The position numbers and the translations under genes are program-made. 64,000 nucleotides of DNA, taken from Sphingobacterium sp. GTDB lineage: Bacteria; Bacteroidota; Bacteroidia; Sphingobacteriales; Sphingobacteriaceae. The notes beneath the pieces were generated by a model, which was not told where the DNA came from, made no database searches, and saw only the letters and a program-made list of their open reading frames with translations. The stretch's first letter is position 1. Each line of letters starts with the position of its first letter. Location of the stretch: NCBI GenBank assembly GCA_031277685.1, contig JAITLV010000277.1, forward strand, positions 1-64,000, written 5' to 3'. Shown piece by piece: positions 8,283 through 17,425 of the stretch.

Positions 8283-9461
8283 CTACATTTTTCTTATAAT
8301 CATTCCCGAAGCTCCTCCTCCACCGTTGCAAATCGCAGCGAGTCCGATTGTCCCCCCCTCTTGTTGCAATATGCTTGTTAATGTAACAAGTATTCTCGCT
8401 CCTGAACAGCCTAATGGGTGTCCAAGTGAAACTGCTCCACCGTAAACATTCACTTTATTCATTGGAATATCCAGGATTTTTGCGTTTGCAAGCGCAACGA
8501 CAGAAAAAGCCTCATTAAATTCGAAATAATCAATCTCATCCTTGGTTAGTCCAGCCTTTTTCAACACCTTATCTGTCACGATACTTGGGCTTGTCGTAAA
8601 CCATTCCGGTGCTTGTTCTGCATCAGCATAAGCCACGATTTCAGCCAGGGGATGTAAGCCCAATTCTTCGACTTTCTCAGCACTCATCAGTAATACCGCT
8701 GCCGCACCATCACTCAAGGTTGATGCATTTGCTGCCGTCACTGTTCCGTCTTTCTTGAAAGCTGGGCGTAACTCCGGAATCTTATCAAAATTCACCTGTG
8801 AAAATTCCTCATCTCTGGAGATTGTCTGCTCCCCCTTACGTCCTTGTATGGATACTGGACTGACTTCCTTGATAAATTTATTTTTTTGCCAGGCTTCCAG
8901 GCTACGTTTATAGGAATTAATGGCATATTGATCCTGTTCTTCCCGGCCAATACCATATTTCTCAGCGCATAGCTCCGCAAAACTTCCCATGGCTTCATTT
9001 GAATAGGCATCACTTAAACCATCACGTTGTAAACCATCAACCAAACTTTGGCCGCCGAACTTAGCCCCCCAACGCATGGTATTCGCATAGTAAGGAACCC
9101 TACTCATATTTTCCATTCCACCAGCAACCACAACATCCGCATCACCCAACAAAATAGATTGCGCGGCAAAAGCAATTGCTTTCATGCCGCTGGCACATAC
9201 TTTATTGACTGTCGTCGCTGTTACTTGATCTGGTAATCCGGCAAGACGTGCAACTTGACGTGCAGGAGCTTGTCCCAAATCTGCCTGCAAAACACTGCCT
9301 ATAAGAATTTCATCTACCTGCTCCCCTGCAAGACCAACTTCGTCTAATACCGCACGTACTGCATGAGCCCCCAAAACAGTTGCAGCGATAGATGATAAAC
9401 CGCCGCCAAAACTTCCGATGGGCGTGCGCTTAGCGGCAACGATAAATACACTTTTTGACAT
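8283..9461 (-). CDS. Acetyl-CoA C-acyltransferase (thiolase)
   Basis: The 392-residue protein is a full-length thiolase. All three catalytic residues are in place: the nucleophile Cys89 in VNKVCASGMKA, His348 in SLGHPLGCSGAR and Cys378 in AICNGGGGASG. NEAFSVVA, which helps build the oxyanion hole, is also present. Thiolases either cleave 3-ketoacyl-CoA in beta-oxidation or condense two acetyl-CoA. The divergent neighbours, an acyl-CoA dehydrogenase and a FadJ-type protein, supply the other beta-oxidation steps, so the degradative role is favoured here. Sequence alone does not settle chain-length preference. Confidence 0.93.
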   Translation of the reverse strand: MSKSVFIVAAKRTPIGSFGGGLSSIAATVLGAHAVRAVLDEVGLAGEQVDEILIGSVLQADLGQAPARQVARLAGLPDQVTATTVNKVCASGMKAIAFAAQSILLGDADVVVAGGMENMSRVPYYANTMRWGAKFGGQSLVDGLQRDGLSDAYSNEAMGSFAELCAEKYGIGREEQDQYAINSYKRSLEAWQKNKFIKEVSPVSIQGRKGEQTISRDEEFSQVNFDKIPELRPAFKKDGTVTAANASTLSDGAAAVLLMSAEKVEELGLHPLAEIVAYADAEQAPEWFTTSPSIVTDKVLKKAGLTKDEIDYFEFNEAFSVVALANAKILDIPMNKVNVYGGAVSLGHPLGCSGARILVTLTSILQQEGGTIGLAAICNGGGGASGMIIRKM

Positions 9462-9844
9462 CTTATTTTGTTTATAATTGTTTTCTTTTGAATCTAGAAA
9501 GTAGCGTATCCGATTTATCGGAAGATTACTCCTCCAAAAACGATCACTTTTTCTTTCTTAAAGATAGAAAATATAACCTAAACAAGCGAACCCTCTCATT
9601 TTATTTTTTGCACCAAAACAGAATAAATAGAAAAAAAACAACACAAAAAGTTCCCTACATAATCTATTTTACAAAAAATAAACAATAAATATTTGCAGAA
9701 AAGCCACAGCTTTTCATTAAATTCGATTAGACATTGCGCGCCATTTAAAAAGCGTAATATCAAGCCAAGATAAAGTAAACATGATTCGTTTTCAGTCTGC
9801 TGACATGCAACTGAAACCAATAACCAAAAGCAAAGTAAACTATT
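9462..9844. other. Divergent promoter region of the beta-oxidation genes
   Basis: This 383-nt AT-rich stretch lies between the thiolase and the acyl-CoA dehydrogenase. It must hold both promoters, but I find no full TTTG-N19-21-TAnnTTTG match. The closest is AATATTTG near 9689-9696 on the plus strand. No strong hairpin or coding frame is visible. Confidence 0.35.
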
Positions 9845-11023
9845 ATGCAGGCAAGCAAACTTACAGCTGAACATCAGATTTTTCGCGAAACCATTCGGGC
9901 ATTTGTTCAAAAGGAGATCCTCCCCCATATCGATAAATGGGAACAACAGGGCGAAATAGATCGAAATATCTGGAAAAAAATGGGTGATATGGGTTTTATG
10001 GGACTCAATTATCCAGAAGAATATGGCGGTTTGAACTTGGATTTTTATTATTCTATGATTCTATGCGAAGAACTATCCTATTGTTTTTCGGGAGGATTTA
10101 CAATATCAGCTTTAGTCATTCAATATATGTCGGCGCCTTATTTGTTAAAATATGCCTCTGAAGAATTGAAAGAACGTTACCTTACTCCAATTATTACTGG
10201 CGATATGGTAAGTGCCGTTGCCATCACAGAACCGGGTGCAGGATCTGATGTCAAGCAGATCAAAACCACTGCTGTCAGATCTGGGGACTATTATATTGTC
10301 AATGGCTCCAAAACCTTTATTACCAATGGTTACTATGGTGATTTTTTTATTACCGCTGTTAAAACGGATCTAGAGAAAGGAACAAAAGGTATCAGTCTGC
10401 TATTGATTGAAAGAAATGCTGAAGGTGTTTCGGCAAATAAAATCAATAAATTGGGCTGGCACGCCTCAGATACAGCTGAATTAGGTTTCGATCAGGTTAA
10501 AGTTCCAGTTTCTAATCTGATTGGCAATGAGGGTGATGGTTTCCGCTACTTAATGGCCGGACTGCAATTGGAACGACTGACCGCCGCCATACACAGTCTT
10601 GCCACGGCAGACTCTGCGCTACAGTATACCTTGGACTATATCGGCCAACGGGAGGCATTCGGCAAAAAGATCCATGATTTTCAGACTATTCGTCACCGGA
10701 TCGCCCAGATGGCAGCAGATATCGCAACGACCAAGGCCTTTGTTTATCAATGCTGTGACCTTCAAAACCAGGGTGAATATGCTGTACAAGATTGTTCCAT
10801 AGCCAAACTGCAGGCCAGTGAACTTGCAGTACAGGTTGTCAGCAATTGTCTGCAGTTATTTGGCGGATATGGATTTACCGAAGATTATAAAATCGCCCGC
10901 CTGTATCGGGATGTAAGAGTGGGAACGATTATTGGCGGCACATCCGAAATTATGTTGGAAATCATTGCAAAGATGACGATCGACAAAATAAATTATCAAT
11001 CGAGCAAACCTAGTCTAACCTAA
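9845..11023 (+). CDS. Acyl-CoA dehydrogenase, long-chain/isovaleryl type
   Basis: The 392-residue flavoenzyme introduces the alpha-beta double bond into acyl-CoA and passes electrons to ETF. Signature 1 is AITEPGAGSD (about 126-135). At the position where medium-chain enzymes keep their catalytic base near the C-terminus (YEGT), this protein has IIGGTSEIM, so the Glu is absent there. Instead Glu243 in LQLERLTAA matches the internal catalytic Glu of long-chain and isovaleryl-CoA dehydrogenases. It is followed after 32 nt by the FadJ-type gene on the same strand, so the two are probably co-transcribed. The thiolase is divergent. Confidence 0.92.
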   Translation: MQASKLTAEHQIFRETIRAFVQKEILPHIDKWEQQGEIDRNIWKKMGDMGFMGLNYPEEYGGLNLDFYYSMILCEELSYCFSGGFTISALVIQYMSAPYLLKYASEELKERYLTPIITGDMVSAVAITEPGAGSDVKQIKTTAVRSGDYYIVNGSKTFITNGYYGDFFITAVKTDLEKGTKGISLLLIERNAEGVSANKINKLGWHASDTAELGFDQVKVPVSNLIGNEGDGFRYLMAGLQLERLTAAIHSLATADSALQYTLDYIGQREAFGKKIHDFQTIRHRIAQMAADIATTKAFVYQCCDLQNQGEYAVQDCSIAKLQASELAVQVVSNCLQLFGGYGFTEDYKIARLYRDVRVGTIIGGTSEIMLEIIAKMTIDKINYQSSKPSLT

Positions 11024-11055
11024 ACATTTTCAGCACTAAAAAGCATACCATAATA

Positions 11056-13170
11056 ATGAATTACAACATACATCCTTTTTTTGACATACAGCGGGATCAT
11101 CAACATATTGTTACCATCAAATCATTAGATGATACAGCAACGAATCAAACTGGAATTCTAGATCGTATTGGCGCATTCGTTGACCTTGCCACAGCTGTGC
11201 TTCACGAAAAAGAGGTCCGGGGATTGATCTATAGCTGTCCACTGAACAACAAGCAGACCGATTACCTTCAATTATTTGGGCAGGTTTCGAGCGATCAATT
11301 TGGCACCGAAATGCTATCAAAAATCACTTTAAAGGCACTGCAGTGGAAAGAACTAGGTAAACCTATCGTGTCAGTCCTTGATACGAGTTGTACCGGTATA
11401 GGCTTCGCAACAATGTTGTGGTCAGACTACCGCATCGCAGGCCCACAGGTCAAAACTGGTTTTCCTGAAAGTAAATTTGGTCTGTTTACAGGCTTTGGAA
11501 CAACAATCCGCCTACCCGAAATCGTTGGTTCTACCCAGGCCTTAAATTTATTGACTCAAGGTAAACTGATCAAAAACCGAGAGGCACTTGAACTGGGCTT
11601 ATTGAATAAAGAAGCAACCGATTTTGACCACTGTCTCGTTTTGGCAAAAAACTGGATTCTCGAACATTTAAAAACCGCTGTTACCATTTCTGATACAATA
11701 GGCATGCCGGCAGGGTTTCAAGAAACATGTTCCACTATTTTGAAGAAAACAAGGGGATTATTGCCTGGCACCAATGCTGTGGTCGAGCTATTAAAAAGCA
11801 ACTTATCCCTATCTTTAACGGAGGCTGCAACAGCAGAGGCAACACAGTATCACAGGGTTTTAACGCTACTTGAGCCATTGCAGATGGTGAGAACGCTGTA
11901 TGTAGGTATATTAGCTGCACAGGATAGCAACCGCATAAAATCGCTCGGAAACTATAAAGTCAAGAAAATAGGAATTCTGGGTGCCGGTATGATGGGCTCT
12001 GGCATAGCATATGAAGCAGCCAAAGCAGGTATTGCGGTGGTTTTAAAAGATGTGAATAGCACTCAGGCCGAATTGGGAAAAATGTATTCCATCAAGCTTT
12101 GTGATAAGCTGGTTGCACAGGGACAAATAGATAGCAGCCAACAACAGGCCCTGCTATCCAATATTCAACCGAGTGACCAGGTTGCTGACCTCATAGATTC
12201 TGACCTAATTATCGAAGCGGTATTTGAAGACCTGGAGTTGAAAGCCGAAGTCACCCGGCAAAGCCTCCCTTACCTTAATGAAAACGGCTTTTTCGCTTCT
12301 AATACAACATCGTTACCTATTACAGGGCTAGCTACTGCAACAGATAGACCCGAACGTTTTATTGGTATGCATTTTTTTTCACCTGTAGACCGTATGCCTT
12401 TGGTTGAAATTATCTGTGGTGCAAAAACCGATCAGATCACATTACAAAAAGCAATTGCCATCGCCCTGCGTCTCAACAAAATCCCTATTGTTGTACATGA
12501 CGGCCCAGGATTTTTCACATCACGTATTTTTTTCAACTATCTTTTGGAGGCGATCACCATGTTGCTTGAGGGTATTCCTGCTCATCAAATCGAAGAGGAA
12601 GCTCTACGGGCAGGATTTGCCGTTGGTCCACTGGCTGTTTTAGATGAAATTTCATTAGAACTGATGTTACATGTTTATGACCAATTTCCAGCATTGCATA
12701 ACGCACAACGCCGTGCCTATGCACACCTGAGCAAAATGATTAAAAATGGTAGGAAAGGCCGAAAATCCGGTCATGGGTTTTATGACTATGACAGTGTTTC
12801 AAGAACGAAAACAATCTGGCAGAACCCCAATCTATTCACATCTGGAGAACCTCAATCCGCCGACGTAATACGTAAAAGACTCCTACATGTCATGGCCTTG
12901 GATAGCTACCGTTGCCTAGAAGAAGGGATCTTAGAACAACCAATGGATGGCGATATTGGTTCTATTCTAGGAGTGGGTTATGCAGCTCATACCGGAGGTG
13001 TGTTTGGTCATATCGACCATACAAGCCTACCCATCTTTGTCAAGGAGTGCCAGTCATTCCTGTCTTCAGGGGAGCAATGGGAAGTTCCCGATTCCTTGCA
13101 AACACTGGCTGACAGGAATTTTAAATTTTATACGGACTTCGACTCAAACTGGGTGGGAAGCAAAATATGA
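11056..13170 (+). CDS. Enoyl-CoA hydratase / 3-hydroxyacyl-CoA dehydrogenase fusion (FadJ/FadB-like)
   Basis: The 704-residue protein has an N-terminal crotonase domain (about 1-200), an NAD-binding domain starting at KKIGILGAGMMGSGIAYEA (about 304) and two C-terminal 3HCDH domains. The dehydrogenase half looks intact: NTTSLPI, the catalytic-His segment MHFFSPVDRMPLVEII and GPGFFTSRIF. The crotonase half is unusual: the second catalytic Glu is kept (Glu138 in GFPESKFG), but the first position, GGGCE in FadB, reads GIGFA here, with Ala118. Hydratase activity may be reduced or the domain may do another crotonase reaction. It probably forms an operon with the acyl-CoA dehydrogenase. Confidence 0.9.
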   Translation: MNYNIHPFFDIQRDHQHIVTIKSLDDTATNQTGILDRIGAFVDLATAVLHEKEVRGLIYSCPLNNKQTDYLQLFGQVSSDQFGTEMLSKITLKALQWKELGKPIVSVLDTSCTGIGFATMLWSDYRIAGPQVKTGFPESKFGLFTGFGTTIRLPEIVGSTQALNLLTQGKLIKNREALELGLLNKEATDFDHCLVLAKNWILEHLKTAVTISDTIGMPAGFQETCSTILKKTRGLLPGTNAVVELLKSNLSLSLTEAATAEATQYHRVLTLLEPLQMVRTLYVGILAAQDSNRIKSLGNYKVKKIGILGAGMMGSGIAYEAAKAGIAVVLKDVNSTQAELGKMYSIKLCDKLVAQGQIDSSQQQALLSNIQPSDQVADLIDSDLIIEAVFEDLELKAEVTRQSLPYLNENGFFASNTTSLPITGLATATDRPERFIGMHFFSPVDRMPLVEIICGAKTDQITLQKAIAIALRLNKIPIVVHDGPGFFTSRIFFNYLLEAITMLLEGIPAHQIEEEALRAGFAVGPLAVLDEISLELMLHVYDQFPALHNAQRRAYAHLSKMIKNGRKGRKSGHGFYDYDSVSRTKTIWQNPNLFTSGEPQSADVIRKRLLHVMALDSYRCLEEGILEQPMDGDIGSILGVGYAAHTGGVFGHIDHTSLPIFVKECQSFLSSGEQWEVPDSLQTLADRNFKFYTDFDSNWVGSKI

Positions 13171-13252
13171 GTCCAGACCATTCTATTTCCATCAGGAAAT
13201 ACACAGAAGTACCTGTTAACGTGTAAACAAATTGCTGGATGAACAAATTCTA

Positions 13253-13298
13253 AAAAGCCATTACCGAAAGTGGTTAACTACGATCGGCAATGGCTTTT
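13253..13298. terminator. Bidirectional terminator between FadJ-like gene and prpD
   Basis: A 14-bp inverted repeat with one mismatch (arms 13253-13266 and 13285-13298, 18-nt loop) starts with AAAA and ends with TTTT. It can work on both strands for the convergent FadJ-like and prpD genes. Confidence 0.75.
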
Positions 13299-13302
13299 AG
13301 AT

Positions 13303-14754
13303 CTATCGAGCGAAGAGATCCATCAGTTCAGAAACATTCAGATCTATAAATGTATCGTAATCCAAGGTTGCCTCAAGCAATTGCCTTTGCTGTTTTTCAG
13401 CAAAAACACGAGCCAGATTCGTTTTATACTTTTCGATTAATTTGGGAATGCCCTCCTGCCTGCGCCGTGGATGCCCAATCGGATATTCCACAACAAGTTC
13501 CGGCAATACCGTACCATCCTTCAAGATGACAGTCAGCGCATTTGAAATGGCGCGTTTTTGCGGATCGTGATAATCAATGCTGAACTGTGGATCCTCAACA
13601 CAGAAAATTTTATCACGGAGGCTGTCAATACGTGGATCTGCTGCAATATGGTTCTCGTAATCCTCCGCTGTCAAACGTCCAAAGATTAAGGGAACGGCAA
13701 CCATATACTGAATACAATGATCACGATCAGCGGGATTATGTAACGGTCCCCGTTTGTCAATAATTCGAATCGCAGCCTCATGCGTACGAATGGTAACACG
13801 TTCAATGTCATCACTGCTTTTTCCAAATTCCTTAAGCTGCTGATGAAGCTGCATAGCTGCTTCGGCTGCCGTCTGCGCATGAAATTCCGCAGGGAAAGAA
13901 ATCTTAAAGAGAATATTTTCCATCACATAGGCGCCATAATCACGTTGGAATTTAAAAGGATTGCCTTTAAAAGATACATCATAAAAGCCCCAAATCGGTG
14001 CTGTTAGCACAGAAGGGTATCCCATTTCACCTGTTTTAGCAATTAAAGCTAGGCGAACAGCCCGTGAAGTTGCGTCTCCGGCAGCCCAAGATTTACGGCT
14101 TCCAGTATTGGGCGCATGACGATAGGTCCGCAAAGCCTGTCCATCAACAAAAGCAAGCGAAACCGCATTCAAGAGTTCATCCTTATTGAGTCCTATCAGC
14201 TTACCAACAACTGCTGTAGAAGCAACTTTTACCAGAATAACATGATCCAATCCTACTTTATTGAAAGAATTTTCAAGTGCCAATACACCTTGGATCTCAT
14301 GTGCCATAATCATTGCTTCGAGTACCTGTTTGGCCTTTAAGGATTTGCCTCCTTTGGCCAGCTGCGTTCTGCTCAACCAATCTGCAGTAGCCAAAATACC
14401 ACCAAGATTGTCCGATGGATGCCCCCACTCTGCCGCTAACCAGGTATCATTAAAATCCAACCAACGGACAATGGTACCAATGTTAAATGCTGCCTGTATG
14501 GGATCCAACTGATAATCTGTACCTGGCACTTTTGCTCCATTGGGAACAATGGTACCTGGCACTATAGGCCCCAGTAATTTGGTACAGGCGGGGTAGGTCA
14601 GCGCCTCTAGTCCACAACCTATGGTATCCAAAAAACAGTAAAACGCTGTATTCCATGCAACTTTACTTTCAATTTTATAATTTAACACATAATCCACTAT
14701 AGCCACCAAAACTTCATCAGGCTGCGGTCTTTCATTTGATATTGTTGAACTCAT
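13303..14754 (-). CDS. prpD: 2-methylcitrate dehydratase (MmgE/PrpD family)
   Basis: The 483-residue protein matches PrpD through its length. Recognisable segments are DTIGCGLEAL, GTIVRWLDFNDTW with the HPSDNLGGILATADWL stretch after it, and RPGP-like DKRGPLHNPADRDHCIQYM in the C-terminal half. PrpD dehydrates 2-methylcitrate to 2-methylaconitate in the cytoplasmic methylcitrate cycle. The start at 14754 was chosen over 14838 because the extra 28 residues are low-complexity and lie beyond the family's normal N-terminus. It is the last gene of a prpB-prpC-prpD operon. No acnD/prpF pair lies beside it, so PrpD-type dehydration is the likely route. Confidence 0.92.
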   Translation of the reverse strand: MSSTISNERPQPDEVLVAIVDYVLNYKIESKVAWNTAFYCFLDTIGCGLEALTYPACTKLLGPIVPGTIVPNGAKVPGTDYQLDPIQAAFNIGTIVRWLDFNDTWLAAEWGHPSDNLGGILATADWLSRTQLAKGGKSLKAKQVLEAMIMAHEIQGVLALENSFNKVGLDHVILVKVASTAVVGKLIGLNKDELLNAVSLAFVDGQALRTYRHAPNTGSRKSWAAGDATSRAVRLALIAKTGEMGYPSVLTAPIWGFYDVSFKGNPFKFQRDYGAYVMENILFKISFPAEFHAQTAAEAAMQLHQQLKEFGKSSDDIERVTIRTHEAAIRIIDKRGPLHNPADRDHCIQYMVAVPLIFGRLTAEDYENHIAADPRIDSLRDKIFCVEDPQFSIDYHDPQKRAISNALTVILKDGTVLPELVVEYPIGHPRRRQEGIPKLIEKYKTNLARVFAEKQQRQLLEATLDYDTFIDLNVSELMDLFAR

Positions 14755-14905
14755 TATTTTATTTCTTATAGGAATGTTGTCCTTTTTATTTTTCAAGTTA
14801 TAACCATCTGTAACAAAGATCAGAAAGCACATCTTCATCTTTCTTCAGCTCCAGCTGCAGATAGTTTTTTCCAGTTATTTGTACGATGTTATAATCCAAT
14901 CCGCA

Positions 14906-16057
14906 CTATCGCGCTGAGACTGGTACAAAAGGCCTATCATCGGGACCTATATAATTTGCGCTTGGTCGGATGATTTTTCCATCTTGACGCTGTTCAAAGA
15001 CATGTGCTGACCAACCTGTTATCCGCGAAAGCACAAACAGCGGGGTAAACATTTCGGTTGGGATTCCCATTAGGTGATAAGAAACGGCTGAATACCAATC
15101 TAAATTGGGGAACATCCTTTTTTCTTCCCACATCACTTTTTCCAATCGTTCGGCAATCAGGTAAAGTGTCATATCACCTGCCTCTTCTGATAATTCTTTA
15201 GCGACTTGTTTGATAACTTGATTCCGTGGATCTGAAATGGTATAGACCGGATGTCCAAAACCAATAATAACTTCTTTATTTTCCAGTCGTTTTCGAATGT
15301 CCGCTTCAGCTTCATCAGCATTGGCATAGCGACTTTGTATTTCAAAAGCGACTTCATTTGCCCCACCATGCTTAGGCCCCCGAAGTGCACCAATTGCACC
15401 GGTTATACAGGAGTACATATCGGATCCCGTACCTGCAATCACGCGGGCAGTGAAGGTAGAAGCATTAAATTCATGCTCCGCATATAAATTAAGCGAGATC
15501 TGCATAGCCCTTACCCAAGAATCCGAGGGAACCTTGCCATGAAGCAGATGCAAAAAGTGTCCTCCTAGTGTTGCATCATCCGTTTCCACCTGGATCTCAC
15601 GTCCATTTTGACTAAAGTGGTACCAATACAGTAACGCTGAGGCCATAGATGCCATCAAACGGTTGGCAATATCCCGGGCTCCTGCTAATGCATGGCTTTC
15701 CTTTTCCGGATTCACACTTCCAAAAAAAGAAACGTAGGTACGCAGTACATCCATTGCATGCGCAGTAGAAGGCAGCTGTTTCAGTACTTGTTGCACAGTA
15801 ATCGGCAGCCCCCGCTGACTAAGCAATTGACTTTGATAAGCCGTTAACTGTGCCTGTGTAGGCAGATTTCCATAAATCAACAGATAAGCGACTTCTTCAA
15901 AGCTTGCCTGATGTGCCAAATCTAAGATATCATAGCCCCTATAGTGGAGGTCATTACCACTTTTCCCAACTGTACTCAACGCTGTATTCCCGGCAGGAAC
16001 ACCCGAAAGTGCGACGCTTTTTTTGGGTTTAAAACCAGTATCATTTGTCTCTTTCAT
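14906..16057 (-). CDS. prpC: 2-methylcitrate synthase (citrate synthase family)
   Basis: The 383-residue protein condenses propionyl-CoA with oxaloacetate to 2-methylcitrate. Citrate-synthase catalytic segments are visible: the first His in LRGPKHGGANE, the second in GFGHPVYTISDPR and the Asp-bearing region near SRITGWSAHVFEQR. The short length and the N-terminal VALSGVPAGNTALSTVGKSG resemble type II PrpC rather than hexameric GltA. Placement between prpB and prpD on the same strand fixes the role. A 74-nt gap separates its start codon from the stop of prpB upstream. Confidence 0.93.
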   Translation of the reverse strand: MKETNDTGFKPKKSVALSGVPAGNTALSTVGKSGNDLHYRGYDILDLAHQASFEEVAYLLIYGNLPTQAQLTAYQSQLLSQRGLPITVQQVLKQLPSTAHAMDVLRTYVSFFGSVNPEKESHALAGARDIANRLMASMASALLYWYHFSQNGREIQVETDDATLGGHFLHLLHGKVPSDSWVRAMQISLNLYAEHEFNASTFTARVIAGTGSDMYSCITGAIGALRGPKHGGANEVAFEIQSRYANADEAEADIRKRLENKEVIIGFGHPVYTISDPRNQVIKQVAKELSEEAGDMTLYLIAERLEKVMWEEKRMFPNLDWYSAVSYHLMGIPTEMFTPLFVLSRITGWSAHVFEQRQDGKIIRPSANYIGPDDRPFVPVSAR

Positions 16058-16131
16058 CGGAATAAATTATTTATAAGTAAGCGTGTATTTTAAATTACAA
16101 AATGTGCTCATGTACTCAGTTTGGTTTACCA

Positions 16132-17040
16132 CTATTTATTATTGAATAATTGATCCAAGCGATCTTCATAAGCATAATAATCTATACTGCGGTACAATTC
16201 GTCGCGCGTTTGCATCCGGTCTATTACCGCAGCCTGGCTACCGTCTTTCCGAATATGGGTGTACACATCTGTCGCGGCCTTATTGGCTGCACGGAACGCA
16301 GATAAGGGATAAAGCACAATCGACACATCTGCATGACGGAGCTCATCAAGATTAAATAATGGTGTTTGTCCAAATTCAGTAATGTTAGCCAGTATAGGAA
16401 GTCCAGTTACCCTGCTGAACTGCATATATTGGTCCAAATTATGGACAGCTTCGGCAAAAATAAAATCCGCGCCAGCTTCTTTGTAGGCTAATGCACGCTC
16501 CAATGCCATTTCCAACCCCTCCGAAGCCAACGCATCGGTGCGGGCGCCAATGACGAAATGATGATCTGTTCGAGCATCTACAGCGGCCTTCAACCGATCT
16601 ACCATCTCTCCTTTTGAAACCAGTTCTTTCCCTGGTCGATGGCCACATCGCTTGGCACCTACCTGGTCTTCCATGTGCACTGCCGCAGCCCCAGCTTTAA
16701 TCAGTTCCTTTATGGTGCGTGCAACATTAAATGCTGAGGGGCCAAAACCGGTATCAATATCGACCATTAAAGGAAGCTTACATATATTTGTAATACGGTT
16801 AACATCAATCAGTACATCCTGAAGCGTGGTAATTCCCAAGTCGGGTACACCGAGTGAACCTGCAGCGACACCACCTCCAGAGAGGTAGATGGCTTTAAAA
16901 CCAGCCTGCTCAGCCAACAGTGCATGATTCGCATTGATGGTTCCAACAACTTGTAAGGGTTTTTCAGTTTTAATTGCCTCCTTGAAAAGGAAGCCTGGAG
17001 AATCTATCATATCATCGAAATTTGAAATTCCACTGTTCAT
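16132..17040 (-). CDS. prpB: 2-methylisocitrate lyase
   Basis: The 302-residue TIM-barrel enzyme cleaves 2-methylisocitrate to pyruvate and succinate. The family signature appears as GAKRCGHRPGKELV, with the catalytic Cys in CGH, although the usual KKCGH has Arg for the second Lys. GTINANHALLAEQAGFKAIYLSGGG at the N-terminus and VDIDTGFG are typical of PrpB. The start at 17040 is favoured over the codon at 17070, which adds ten unmatched residues. It is the first gene of the prp operon. No PrpR-type regulator is adjacent, so control must be encoded elsewhere. Confidence 0.93.
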   Translation of the reverse strand: MNSGISNFDDMIDSPGFLFKEAIKTEKPLQVVGTINANHALLAEQAGFKAIYLSGGGVAAGSLGVPDLGITTLQDVLIDVNRITNICKLPLMVDIDTGFGPSAFNVARTIKELIKAGAAAVHMEDQVGAKRCGHRPGKELVSKGEMVDRLKAAVDARTDHHFVIGARTDALASEGLEMALERALAYKEAGADFIFAEAVHNLDQYMQFSRVTGLPILANITEFGQTPLFNLDELRHADVSIVLYPLSAFRAANKAATDVYTHIRKDGSQAAVIDRMQTRDELYRSIDYYAYEDRLDQLFNNK

Positions 17041-17425
17041 CAATTTAGCAGAACGAAGTCCTGTCAGCAAACGGATGAACCGTATTTAAGTTTACTTGAG
17101 TTTGAACAATAAATAATTCGATCGTTCATCCTAAAGATACTAATTATCACCGCATTTCGACAAATTATTTTCTACATTTTAATCTTTTAACAGAAGAAAA
17201 TATGGTTTCATTTCTCAGAGAAATCACTTAATAGACTTCCATACTAATAATAGGTGATTAAAGCTGTTATAAACTAGATGAGTCCGGTGAAGTACCGGAC
17301 TCATACAATCGAAACATTTTATTTGCTTAATTTAATTCAATACAAACAAATGGGAATAATAAAGTCTGTTAACGGCACCTCAACTAAGCTGTCTCAGACC
17401 GATCAATATGATAGCAGAAACTTGA
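17041..17425. other. Intergenic region upstream of prpB and downstream of prfH
   Basis: This 385-nt region holds the prpB promoter on the minus strand. An 8-bp inverted repeat (17073-17080 and 17124-17131, 43 nt apart) lies 33-91 nt upstream of the prpB start and might be a regulator site. A perfect 11-bp hairpin (17278-17304) lies about 120 nt past the prfH stop. No coding frame is convincing. Confidence 0.4.
17278..17304 (-). terminator. Hairpin downstream of prfH, possible terminator
   Basis: Perfect 11-bp arms (17278-17288 and 17294-17304) enclose a 5-nt loop. On the minus strand it follows prfH by about 120 nt. No U-tract follows on either strand, so intrinsic termination is uncertain; it may be an RNA 3'-end stabiliser. 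Confidence 0.35.
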
